64,000 nucleotides of DNA from Pseudopyrenochaeta lycopersici (Eukaryota > Ascomycota > Dothideomycetes > Pleosporales > Pseudopyrenochaetaceae). Below are positions 24,181 through 34,567 of the stretch, one piece after another. The position numbers and the translations under genes are program-made. The stretch's first letter is position 1. Every line of letters starts with the position of its first letter. The notes beneath the pieces were generated by a model. The model worked only from the letters and a program-made list of their open reading frames with translations, did not search any database and was not told the DNA's origin. Location of the stretch: NCBI GenBank assembly GCA_003313425.1, contig NHZP01000032.1, positions 1 through 64,000 of the forward strand, given 5' to 3'.

Positions 24181-24377
24181 GAAGAGAACTTATAACTACT
24201 ACTATAGAAGTATTAAATAGGATAGCCTTTTTTATATTACTATAATTAATAGCTATAATAAAACTAGGTTTCTTTTATATAAATTTAGTAAATAAAGTAA
24301 AGTACTCTTTAAAGTTCTAGGCATATTTTTATAATATAGTTTTAAAATAGTTTAGTTTCTTTTCTAGGTATAGTAAC

Positions 24378-25055
24378 TATTGCAAACAACACGCTGTGAC
24401 CTGGGGTACGGTAGGCTCACGTGCGCGCTCACGTGCGAGCTGATGGACAAGCTCATGCAGGAGACACCTGAAGGTAGACTCACGAGCGCGATTACGTGCG
24501 CGAGCACGTACGCGCTCACGCACGCGTACACGCTGCTCACGCTCCTTCTATATAATGGTCCCTGTAATAGGCCGTGCTCAGCTCTCCTTTATATAGCTAG
24601 CTCTTCTAAGCCTCCTAGATAAAATAGTAGTCTATCTTATAGATTACCTAGATATCTGTTACTAAGCTCTCTCTTTTCCTCTATAGTTATAAGCCTAGCG
24701 CTTTAAGAATATAAGTTAATTCTCTCTATAAACTTAAAGAGCTAGTAAATAGTTACCTTACTACTCTAATCTAAATAACCTCTATATATAAGTTTAAGAG
24801 TAATTAATACTTATAAAATAGATAATAAGATTACTAAGCCTATAAATATCTTATAGATCTTGCTTAAGGATTATATAAGCTAGCTAGACTAGTACCTACA
24901 ACTTTTATACTACGTACACGTAAGTAAGTCTAGTACTTAATTAATCTATTAAGACTAGATGAGTTAGGCTCTTATAATACTATCCCTTAGCTCCTTATAA
25001 TTAAAAAGGTTATAACTAAAGAAAAAGTAAAAAGGTAGCTCTCTTAAGAGAGAGC
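24378..25055 (+). mobile_element. truncated copia-family copy: 5' LTR plus gag start
   Basis: LTR at about 24378-24685 (starts TATTGCAAAC, a RIP-type change from TGTTGC) with a shorter CACGTG array, followed by leader and the first part of gag corresponding to 56234-56600 of the complete copy, now TA-converted. It ends abruptly at 25055 where a different LTR-like repeat begins. Confidence 0.75.
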
Positions 25056-25310
25056 TGTTACGAACATAAGTAGGAAGGGCGGCGGTTATGAGGATAAAGA
25101 GAAGAGGCACAGACAACCTACAAAGAGGCTGAGTCTCTAGACAAACTAATAACGCCAGAGTTACGTAATCCTAGAAAACCCACGTTAAGACAGACGTAGT
25201 CCTATAGGATAGAGACAAACCTAGAAAACCTAGAGGGGGCCTTATAGGAAATCCTATAAGATAGTGTGCAGGAACAGAGGCCTCAGCAAGCTTCTCCCTG
25301 TCGATGGTAG
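25056..25310 (+). repeat. LTR-like repeat starting TGTTACGAACATAAG
   Basis: Little mutated repeat; a RIPed inverted copy is at 53235-53422, and the end segment recurs inverted at 22966-23020. Its insertion interrupts the truncated copia copy. Its 3' limit is uncertain because the copies diverge after CCTATAAGATAGT. Confidence 0.5.
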
Positions 25311-25399
25311 CCTTGAGCTCACTGAACACAGCTAGGTAGTCATCCCATCAAGGATAAGATAAGAGGTAGGAGGTAGGTAAACAAGGATGAACAATAATA

Positions 25400-25824
25400 G
25401 GGGGGGGGGGTGATAACTGTAGTATCTGTATCTGTCTGTCTATCTGTACTGTCTTGATTACTTCTGGATGTTCCTTGGTATCGAATCCTCTGGATCCTTC
25501 TCTGGATAGTTCTCTGGATGTTTTTCTAGATAGTAGATCCTTAGATGTTAGATCCTTCGATTGTGGATGCTTGGATTGTTTTTATGGATGGTTTTTTTGC
25601 TTGGTTTTACCTGGATGGTTCCGCCTGCCTGCCTCCTTATATCCTTATTTTTCTGCTAATCTCGCTTAATTGCCTTGAAGTCTGAGCTGCTGTGGCCTAA
25701 GCTGCTGTGGCCTGAGCTGCTGCATCTGAACTGCTGCATCTGAACTGCTGCATCTGAACTGCTGCATCTAACTAGCTGAGATGCCCTTAGTGGCCAGGTG
25801 ACTAGGTCACCAAGTGCATCGGCA
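25400..25824 (+). repeat. candidate LTR behind an 11-G tract, with 14-bp tandem repeats
   Basis: Eleven consecutive G (25400-25410) resemble a polypurine tract and are followed by TGATAACTGTAG; the segment closes with GCATCGGCACA near 25824, giving TG...CA ends. Inside are GGAT-rich pyrimidine/purine stretches and, at about 25684-25770, two 15-bp GAGCTGCTGTGGCCT-type units followed by four 14-bp GAACTGCTGCATCT-type units. No second copy was found in the window, so the LTR reading is tentative. Confidence 0.35.
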
Positions 25825-26880
25825 CAATAGTTATATATATAGATCTATATAATATAGCCCTATAGCATATTATAATTAACTTTTAATAACTAATAAGTAT
25901 ACTACTATTTACCCTTCTATATTTAGCCCTCTCTAATACTATTTATCTATAAAATACTTGTAAAGAATCTCTATTAGTTAATACTAGTTACTTTATATTA
26001 TAACTACTTGATTAGATCTTTAATTTTAAGATAAGTAGTACTAGTAACTATATAGCTCCTCTTAAATCTTTAACTATAACTACTTAAAGTTACTTAATTA
26101 GTAAGCTAACTATATTTAGTAGTAATTAATAATACTTTAAAAGACAGTTACTCTAACTAAACTTCTAGTTTTAAGTTTATAAAAATATTAAAGGAAGAAA
26201 CAATATACTTATAACTATAACTTACTCTATAAGTAGAGTACTAGAATAGATTGTACTATAACTAAAATGATATATAAACTAAAATATTATTAATATAAAA
26301 AATATAAAACTTTAAAAACTAAAATATATTTAAGAACTATATTTAGTAAATCTTTAAGATATAGATAAAAAGAGTTATAGTACAATAGTATATATAAGAA
26401 CTAAAGTAATATACTTCTATTACTAACTATACTAATAAGTTTACATAATATTTTATAGTTATTAGATAAGATAATTAAGCTTTTCAGTAAATAATTTATT
26501 AAAGTTTAAAACTACAAGTCTAAGAGACATTATTAGTACACTATTAATAAAATATAAAAAACTTATACTACTAGCTACTATACTTCTAATAAACTAAAAC
26601 TAATATATTTAGATAATATTAATAAAAAGTAAAAGAATAAGAAAGTAAGAAACTAGAAAATAAATATAAAGAAATTTAAAAGTAACTATTACAATTATAG
26701 AAGGAAAAAATACTTTACTAAAAATTATAAATAGAAGAATACAGTTACTTAACTAGAAGTTAATATAATTAGTAAAACTAATACTCCCTAAATTAGAGAC
26801 TAAAAGATAGTTATAATACTAAACTATAGTACTACACCTTTATTACTACTATAGTAAAAAAATAACTAAATACTAGAGAC
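25825..26880 (+). mobile_element. RIPed copia gag remnant with ghost zinc knuckle
   Basis: The start (25845-26010) matches 4860-5040. The sequence is almost all TA-type. At 26678-26731 a frame reads KSNYYNYRRKKYFTKNYK, whose Tyr spacing (Y-x2-Y-x4-Y-x4-Y) is exactly that of the gag CCHC knuckle with every Cys and His turned to Tyr. This places the remnant as a retroelement gag. Confidence 0.55.
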
Positions 26881-27430
26881 TTATAGACGTTCTGTAGATT
26901 CTGCAGATCGTAGTAGTTATCGGGCCTACTATTAATAACTCTTTCCTATGCAGTACATCTAAGCTTCTCCTTGTATCTGACACATGCATAGGCTAGAACA
27001 GATAACACTCTTAGAAGGCATGGAGTATCTAATGGGCTCACTTCTGTTTCCGCCACTCTCTTCCGTCATGCCTGTGTAACTTAGTAATAAAATGTATCAT
27101 TAGTAAATCCTGCTCCCACTCGTGGATTGAGGCAGTGAGACTCTTAATTGTTAGATAAAATGCTGAAATGCGCTTAGCAGAAATTGATGATTGCGATGAT
27201 GGATTATGTGTTGATTGTCGTTTTTTTCGTTGGTTCTGTTCTCTCTCCTTTTTTAAACACGGACCTGATACATCGGTGATACATAGGTGATACCGTTTAC
27301 GATGCAGTAATCGTGTACTTCAGCTTTTATGCCTCTTATCTGACAATAACTAGGCTCATGTACAAGTCGAGTCCCCTAAAGGGTTCGCTGACATTACTTC
27401 AGCTACAACTTGTTTATCCTTCATGTTAAG
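26881..27430. other. transition from repeat block to gene island
   Basis: Composition returns to normal at about 26890. No gene seen; the 3' part is the downstream region of the GH79 gene. Confidence 0.5.
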
Positions 27431-29259
27431 CTAAAGCATAATAAGCAAAGCCTCAGAGGCAGCAAGAGTAAAGTTCGCGCTCCCTCCTCTAACTGTAACA
27501 GACTCAACAACTTTCTTTTCAGAAAGCCCACATGTTGTATCACCTAGCGATTGGCCTGCAAAGGTTGGAGCGTCTCCTGAAGATTGCCTGGCGAGTGAAG
27601 TTTTCGCCGTTAACCGTTTAGCCTGTACCTTGCTTCCCTTGAGCCCAGTGAGGACAAAATTGTGCGAGCTGCGAGTTCCAGAGCCGTCGTAGAAATCGGA
27701 ATTGATCAATACAACCTTTTGAGCCTTTCCTGATTTTGAGTAGAGCACATAACCAGCCTGGTTTGTCGTTCCGTCGTCGAGAGAAGCAATCTTCGAGCTG
27801 TCGGACAGGGCCTCAGCGGCAAAGTAGCCACCATAGATTGGCGACTGGACTCCTGTTTCGTTGAACCAGACATAGTACGATTTGCCTGGGGTGCCTTGAT
27901 GGAAGTATGCCCGCTTGATGCCTATGCTTACTGCCCGGAGTACGTAATCAAGAACCCAGAGTCCAGTGGCATAGGTGTCACCTTGCCCTGGCTTGCCATT
28001 GCCAGAGACTGATTGAAAGCGTTAGCTCGTGTATGGAAAGCCAGTAGAGCATATACATACCGGAATTAGTCTCGCCAAACACGTAATCGAATCCTCGATC
28101 TGCTGCAGCTTTGACGTCATTAGCATAAAGACCAACGTTTTTGGCGATATTTATATGGCTCATAAGCGCCTGGACGTTCGGAGGATCTTCCCCAGTGGAG
28201 GACGCAACCGCCGTTTGGGGGTAGTTGTGGTGAGAGTATACTTTAATGTAACGATCCGCCGAGCGATTTGCGTGTTTGAAAAATTGTTCTGATCCCCAGC
28301 CGCGTGCAGGAGTTTGGTAGTAACTGGAGGCCTGGATGATGTGGTCAAGACCGAGTGCCCGTCCGACTGCTGTCTGCCACTGTGATTCATTCTCTGCCTC
28401 AGTTTGAGGATTCCACTCAGCTACCCCTTTCGTGACCGAAAAGTTCAACGCCGCGTAGACTAAGTCATGTATCAGCAGAGTTCAAGCATAGTCATCAAGT
28501 CCGACAATGGAGCTTTGGAACAATGTACCATCCTATGTGCACGTCAGTTTGCCATATGAGTGAATTGCAACAAGGGTAAGCAACGACTTACTGGCTCATT
28601 GCCGAGTTCAAGAGCGTATAGTGTTGGCAGTTCTTTCACTACAACTTTCGCGGCTTCTATGGTGTTGGTAAGATTGCCAGCGCCCCTATTGAGTCCTACG
28701 AAGCTCCTCTCAGTTGTTGTGCCTTTCTGCTAAAGCAACAGCCCAACCTACCCCACACAATTGTTCCTTTGTAGCCCGCGATAAGACGCATAAGCTCTGG
28801 ACCGTAGGTAGTCTTGAGCTGGCCGGTTGGGGCAGTCCCCGTGGCTACATTTGGCACTTGCAAAGTAGGATCAAAAGTGCCGTAGTCCCTGTTCAACATC
28901 AGCTATGCTGATTCAGTTGAGGATCCAAGAGCACTTACTCAGAGGTACCGCCTACACGAATTCTAGGCCACACGCCTGTCACAGATCTAAATGTGTCTAG
29001 ACATTTGGTAGTGAGTGGCATGTTATCAAAATAGCCCTGTATGGTGGCGAATGGAAACCTTTAGGACGCATTATGAGTCAGTGTTCCAAGATAATCGTTC
29101 CATGACTGGTACCGTAACACACCCAAATGAAACAGGGCTTGCATCCAGCACAGCTGCCTTTTCTCCACTGGAACCCGGGACCCGAAACGTAATGGATTCG
29201 GCGCAAACAATGGCCTTGCTCCATGGCACAACGATAGCTGACCATTGCCGAAAATGCAT
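27431..29259 (-). CDS. GH79-type beta-glucuronidase, secreted
   Basis: Model: complement(27431..28008, 28061..28459, 28588..28695, 28752..28888, 28939..29058, 29123..29259), 492 residues, five introns. Family marks in order: RVGGTSE (about 80-86), the acid/base block ALELGNEP (Glu165), a YSHHNYPQ motif, the nucleophile block FGETNS (Glu297) and a C-terminal beta domain ending AASEALLIML. Length fits fungal GH79 (about 480-540). The N-terminus (MHFRQWSAIVVPWSKAIVCA) looks like a signal peptide. GH79 enzymes cleave glucuronic or 4-O-methyl-glucuronic acid from arabinogalactan and other glucuronides. Four introns are clear. The fourth (28460-28587) needs a weak donor GTCGTT; the better donor GTAAGT four bases earlier shifts the frame, and a 59-nt alternative leaves an in-frame TGA. 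The gene may therefore be spliced unusually or recently damaged. Divergently transcribed from the transporter gene. Confidence 0.8.
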
Positions 29260-29999
29260 GATTGCTTGTAGAAATAAAGACGGATACTTGGGCAGCGTCA
29301 GTCGGGGAGATGCTATTATTTAGCTTCGCGCACCAACCATCTGATGCTGCATCCTTGATGGGGCCGTTTCGCCACGCTTTTATATTAATGTTGTAATTGG
29401 CATTGACAATGCACTTTGGACGATCGCCTCTCCGAAATGTGGACGGCTGGCAGCAGATCACGCGAGAACAAGCATCAGCGGCGGGCTGTCACGAGCACGA
29501 TGGTCTAACCTGAAATGTACTGGCGCTCGGCATCACAACTGTCTTTGGAGAGCTCGGCCCTCGACGGGAATACCGGCAACTAGATTGCCCGCTCACTTTT
29601 GCTTTACAACAGAACCGGCACAAGTTTTGAAGGCGCCAATAGACTTAGAGGCCAACGGCTGCATTCGCTCAACTAGCAACTCCAAAATGTGCTTCCCAGC
29701 ATTGACTCGCCGAACAACTTGTCGCAAAGTACCCACCATTGCCGATCTTGTTCTTTCCGGTCCCAGTTTGCCTGCACTCTCGATGCCGGCCCCCCATGGG
29801 GTAACTCCAGACTATCGCATGATATGGTTAAGTGTCCCGGTCAGCTGGCTGCTTCCGATGTTCCTGCTGAAGACAAGAGACAGATGTTGCCCACACATAT
29901 AACCGTCTATTCTTCTGTCCCTTCTTCTGTCCCTTCTTCTGTCCCTTCTTACTGGAACGGAGGGAGATTCTATCGGCTCCAAGAGACAGAAGCAGCACC
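29260..29999. promoter_or_regulatory. shared divergent promoter of GH79 and transporter genes
   Basis: A 740-bp intergenic space between two divergently transcribed genes, with no coding frame of its own. It is a natural target for the cluster's Zn2Cys6 regulator, but I could not assign a specific site. Confidence 0.4.
29910..29945 (+). repeat. three perfect 12-bp CT-rich units in the transporter leader
   Basis: TTCTTCTGTCCC three times in tandem, ending 54 bp before the ATG. Pyrimidine-rich tracts are common in fungal 5' leaders near transcription starts. Confidence 0.8.
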
Positions 30000-31931
30000 A
30001 TGTTCAAGACAACTCCTCAGGAACGGCGTGCATGGTATGCCGCTACCGCGGCTGCTATGGTCATGGTAAGTGGCAATGCCTCCAACCATATTCTTCCAAG
30101 AATGTTTGGCGTTTGGATGATGGACGATATTTGTTGAGCACAGGAACCAGTGCTAACTGTTTATAACCAGGCTCTAGCAGGCTATGATGCCTCAACGTTC
30201 AACTCTATCCAGGGCTTTAAGACTTTTCAAAATCATTTCAAGCGGCCTCATGAGAAGAAGATTAGTGCAAGCATTCTTGGAGGCATCAACACCGGTATGT
30301 ATTGTCATTTTGAGCATGTTTCATGGGAAGTTCCCCTCCGTGATCCACTGACTTCTGCCTGATTCAATTCGAAGCTGATTGGATTCTTCTAGCATACCAT
30401 GTTGGTGCGATTGTTTCGGGACTCTTGGTTTCTCCAACAATTTCTAAGAAGTTCGGTCGACGTGTTCCAATCGCCCTTGGAACCACCGGTGTTCTAATTT
30501 CTATATTCATACAGAGCTTCGCACCGAATGTTGTATGTTTCATTGCAGGGCGAGTTCTCATGGGTCTTGGGAAAGGCATCAGTATGAACAACGGTCCAAC
30601 TTACATCGCGGAAATTGCACCAACCAAGATTCGAGGTGTCATGTTATCCCTCTGGCAATGTACGTTGCCTCCTATAATATTTGATTGCTTCTCTACGCAT
30701 ACTAACAGATAAAATTCAGTGTGGTTCACTATTGGTGCCTTTATGGTGTACTGGGCGGCGTACGGAGCGCAAAGATCTACCCTTCCCCTGGGAAACTGGC
30801 AATGGCGCATGCCGCTCTTCGTTCAAATCCCACTACCCATCTTCATTATCACGACTATGTTCTTCGTTCCAGAGTCGCCGCGATGGCTTGTCGAGAACGA
30901 CCGTGTCGAGGAGGCTCGCGCTGCGATGGCCCGAGTCCGCACAACTGGTATCGACGAGGAAATCAGCGATATCATTACAGCTGTAGCGTATGAAAAAGCG
31001 ACCACTAAGTACTGGAACAAGTGGTGGGCACCATGTAAGTGAGCGTTCGGATTGAGTGATGGGGGCGATGAGAAAAATTGTGCGCTAACATGTATGGGAA
31101 ATAGACTGGACACTGATCCAAGTACCTTCACTACTTCGACGAACACTACTCGTTGTATTCATCAACGTTGGCCAACAGATCTCCGGAAGCTCATCTCTCA
31201 ATGCCTACACCACCTTGATCTACAAGCAGGTGTTCAAGCATGACAACACAATCTTCCTCATCAACGCATTGTCAAGTACTTGCTCCATACTGTTCACATT
31301 GAGTTGCACATTTCTCGTTGACCGCGCTGGCCGAAAGTTCATCCTCATGACTGGTGCAGCGGGTATGGGCGCAACGCTTCTCGTGGTATCCATCCTGGGA
31401 TTGAAGGTCCCAGAGAATGCTGATGGCTCCAAGCCTTATGGAATGGGCGTGGCAATCGCAGCTATGTTCTACCTATTCAACTTTTTCTTCAAGCCTTCTT
31501 GGGGAGCTACCGTCTGGGTCTACACCTCGGAAATTTTCTCAACCGACGTTCGAGCTCACGGTGTTGCTATCGGCGCCCAGTCGCAGTCGCTCGCCTCCAC
31601 CATTCTCAACCAATTTTTTCCAGAATTCCTTGATAAGTGTGGTTTCTACACGTTCTTCTTCTTCGTTGGTATAAACACGCTCTTGTTCTTGGGAGTATTC
31701 TTGTGAGTTGATGCCCCTTCCTTTCTAACACTGCTGTTATTTGTACTAACAGCATTGAACAGCCTCCTTCCTGAGACAAAAGGTGTCCCTCTCGAAGAGA
31801 TTGACGTTCTTTTCGGCTCTGTTTCGCACCGAGAAAAGGGCGAGGAGATTATTGCTCCAAAAATGGAGGATAATGAACACGATGACAAGCACGCGGCTGA
31901 GGTGACCGCAGTTGAGAGAATCAAGGCCTAG
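30000..31931 (+). CDS. MFS sugar transporter (hexose/lactose-permease type)
   Basis: Model: join(30000..30065, 30171..30294, 30393..30659, 30720..31034, 31105..31702, 31763..31931), 512 residues; every intron has GT-AG ends and a CTAAC/CTGAT-like branch point. Sugar-porter signatures: GYDAS after TM1, KKFGRRVP in the TM2-3 loop, AGRVLMGLGKG, PTKIRGVM, PESPRWL, QQISGSSSLNAY in TM7, DRAGRKF, and LPETKG after TM12. Twelve membrane segments are expected. The protein would import mono- or disaccharides by proton symport. The usual PE.xP.R.R stretch is replaced by SEIFSTDVRAHG, as in several fungal lactose-permease-like carriers. Its position beside a secreted glucuronidase suggests uptake of the released sugar. 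Intact, with no RIP-type stops. Confidence 0.92.
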
Positions 31932-32937
31932 AGCTTCATAGACTCAGAACTTGCACCGCCCTCTGTTCGATCACCGGATCGAAATGCAGGCTTCTGAAAG
32001 AAATCAATAGTGGCAGCGGTGGGGATACTAAGCCACTACGGATAGGGTGGCAATGGCAATGATGTCTGCATAAACTCAGACCCAGGGTCGGAACTTTGCT
32101 CAATACAGAATTTGGAATCAAGTTCTAGATCTGCGACCATCTACATTGTAGTGAGAGGAAAGGTTTGAAATAGCATTGAGCTTTACATCGTAACTTGTTA
32201 CGCAATAACATTCGTGGCCTCCTACTGTCCCTGGCTCTTGTAGTCTAAAACCACGTAGTACTTGTTGCTCTTGCGCTAATTCGCCCGCATGGCCTCGTGG
32301 AATAGCTCAAAAATCCAAAAACAGAAGCAAGTGCTAGCTATCAGTCAGCTTGGAACTCACTCATCAATATACTCTGTTGTTCCACGCAGCCTATCTTGAT
32401 TTGTGCCCTCTTGAGCAATGCTCGACAACAGAGCGTGCGATCTCACTGACTTGTTCCCAGCCAGACTATGGAGTGAGCTAAAACGCCTGCATGTGCCTTT
32501 CATCACTAAATCTGGGGAAGTCCACTTTAGGTCGTTATCACGTAGTCAGCTCCAAAGAATTCAGATAGCGTATGTGTGCTGCCTGCAGCGGCTCTATTCA
32601 CAATGTGATTATCGTATCCATAGTGTTCAAGACCACTGCTCTACTCCTCGAACGTATAACTCCAATTTTCAGCTTTTCCAAATTACTCCATGTTTGGATC
32701 ATAAGCTTAAGCTGGAAATACACCGACTCCAAATCATATGAAAGTATCCTCTCGTGTAACCCACGGTGCGCTACCCGAGCTCATATATCTCAAAACTGCA
32801 TCATTGTTAGGCACTTCATTGAGATATATCTATGATGTAGGTACATTCGAGGCTCTATGTATGGCAACAGGATCTATTCGATGATACGCCCGAGATTTGT
32901 GTCATGAACGTGAAGCGAAACCGGACTGCCTCGAGAG
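31932..32937. other. intergenic, no gene recognised
   Basis: Between the convergent transporter and SDR genes. A 107-codon open frame at 32418-32741 has no recognisable motif and no splice partner; probably chance. Confidence 0.45.
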
Positions 32938-33996
32938 TCAAGACTTCCTGTGCATGACAGTAGCGGCTGCCTGAAAGAATGTTAGGCCCCTGTGAGATGC
33001 TATGGAGCGTGAAACGAGCATACCTGATGATTTGGGAAGATCAACGAGTCTGCCAATACCACATTTTCGTGTCGGCCCGCCGCGAATACAACAATATCAG
33101 CAATGTCTTCAGGCGTTAAGGGCTCGCACCCCCTATGAAGTGTTATTGTTGGCCCTGAACGTTAAGCATACAACCGCTCAGTGGAGTGAGAGCACTTACG
33201 CATAGACCGCGTCGGCTTTGCTCTTATCTCCACGAAATCGTACAATCGAGAACTCCTAGCTTGATGTTAGGTACGGCGTCCTTCCTGGTATCTTGTGTAT
33301 GGATGCAAGGACCAATTACCGTCTCTACTTGTCCCGGATCAACCCCAATAACCCTGATGCGAGTTGCAATAAGCTCACGCCTCAATGCATCAGTGAAACT
33401 GCGGACGGCTGCCTTAGTCGCACAGTAGACGCTTCCTCCTTGGTACGGCTCTCGGCCAGCAATGCTACCAATGTTGATAATATCCCCTGCCCCTCCGTCC
33501 GGCCTTGCCAGAAAGATAGGCAGTATCGCTTGTGTCATGTTCACTAAGCCCTCCACATTGGTAGCAAACATGATCTGCATGTCCTCTAATGCGATATTGG
33601 GAGCTTTGTCAATGCCTTTGACGAGACCACTGTATATTCAGGTTCGTCATACAAGTCCCGCAGTAGGTTTGTATGGGAATGGGCGGCTTACGCATTGTTT
33701 ACAAGAACGTCGATATTTCGAAATTCTTCTCGAAGATTTTGCACAAAGTTTTCTATCTCCTTTGGTTTGCTCACATCAAGCTGGACTGTGAGTATCTTGA
33801 CACCATCGCCAACCTCTTTCGTGATCTCTAAAGACAGCGCGTTCAAGGCGTCCACTCGACGTGCTGTCAAGATCAATTTCAGGTTGCCTTCTGCAGTTCG
33901 AGCGAACTCTTTCGCGGTACTTCTGCCGATTCCTGAGGATGCGCCAGTAATAAGTATGGTTTTGCCTTGCAGGCGCTGGCTCATTGCTGCAGCCAT
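32938..33996 (-). CDS. short-chain dehydrogenase/reductase (YdfG-like)
   Basis: Model: complement(32938..32970, 33024..33132, 33200..33255, 33320..33629, 33692..33996), 270 residues, four introns of 53-67 nt. Classical SDR marks: TGASSGIG (17-24) for NAD(P) binding, NNAG (100-103), and the catalytic triad Ser157, Tyr170, Lys174 in the YCATK motif. Arg residues at RR after the second strand suggest NADP(H). The stretch VDPGQVET then EFSIVRFRGD and the ending FPNHQ...VMHRKS match the branch of YdfG/3-hydroxyacid (serine-type) dehydrogenases found in yeast and fungi. Probably cytosolic. Within the cluster it may oxidise or reduce the sugar acid or ketone released by the hydrolases. The ATG at 33996 is chosen; a second Met at codon 5 is also possible. 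Confidence 0.9.
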
Positions 33997-34567
33997 GGCT
34001 CAGATCGTGTAGTGTGATTCGACACTTGTGGGGTATTTGGAACTAAGGAACATATTGCCTTATAATAGCAGCAAACAGTTTATTTCTATTCATCGACCGG
34101 CAATTTGCACGGCTCCTGCTCGGCACTCCAATATGATGCCGATTTTTTTGAGGGTCCACACAGTACACTGAGCCGTCTGGCTCGTTACGCCGTCCATCTT
34201 GGTAATGGCACTAGCGGGATGAAGGCCGGCTACTTCGGCGAATAGATAGCACATTGTCACCCACACCACATGCAGATCGTTCTGTGAGACTTATACCATC
34301 CCAAGAAGCTGCCAGGAAAGGCTGTTGATCCAATATCTGACTAGCACTCGAGATGGGACCCTACAGCCCTGCGTGGGGCAGCCGAAAGTGGGGGATTTCG
34401 CACCGCTTACGGCACCTTAAAAAATCGTCAAATGAGAGCCGTGCGCCAGTACGACCATTGTCAATTCAGTACTCTACTTTGATACTCTTTGGTTTTGTCC
34501 TCTTCTTGCACTCGTTTCCTGCATTGTTGTCGACACATATCGACTGACACACAGGGTGCGCAACACG
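33997..34567. promoter_or_regulatory. divergent promoter of SDR and GHL6-like genes
   Basis: A 571-bp intergenic region between divergently transcribed genes. It contains an everted CCG-CTTA-CGG pair near 34404, the sort of triplet pair Zn2Cys6 proteins bind, but this is weak evidence alone. Confidence 0.35.

Noticed and set aside
33695..34012. Plus-strand open frame over the SDR gene
   Set aside because: Complementary shadow of SDR exon 1, whose motifs are unambiguous on the minus strand.
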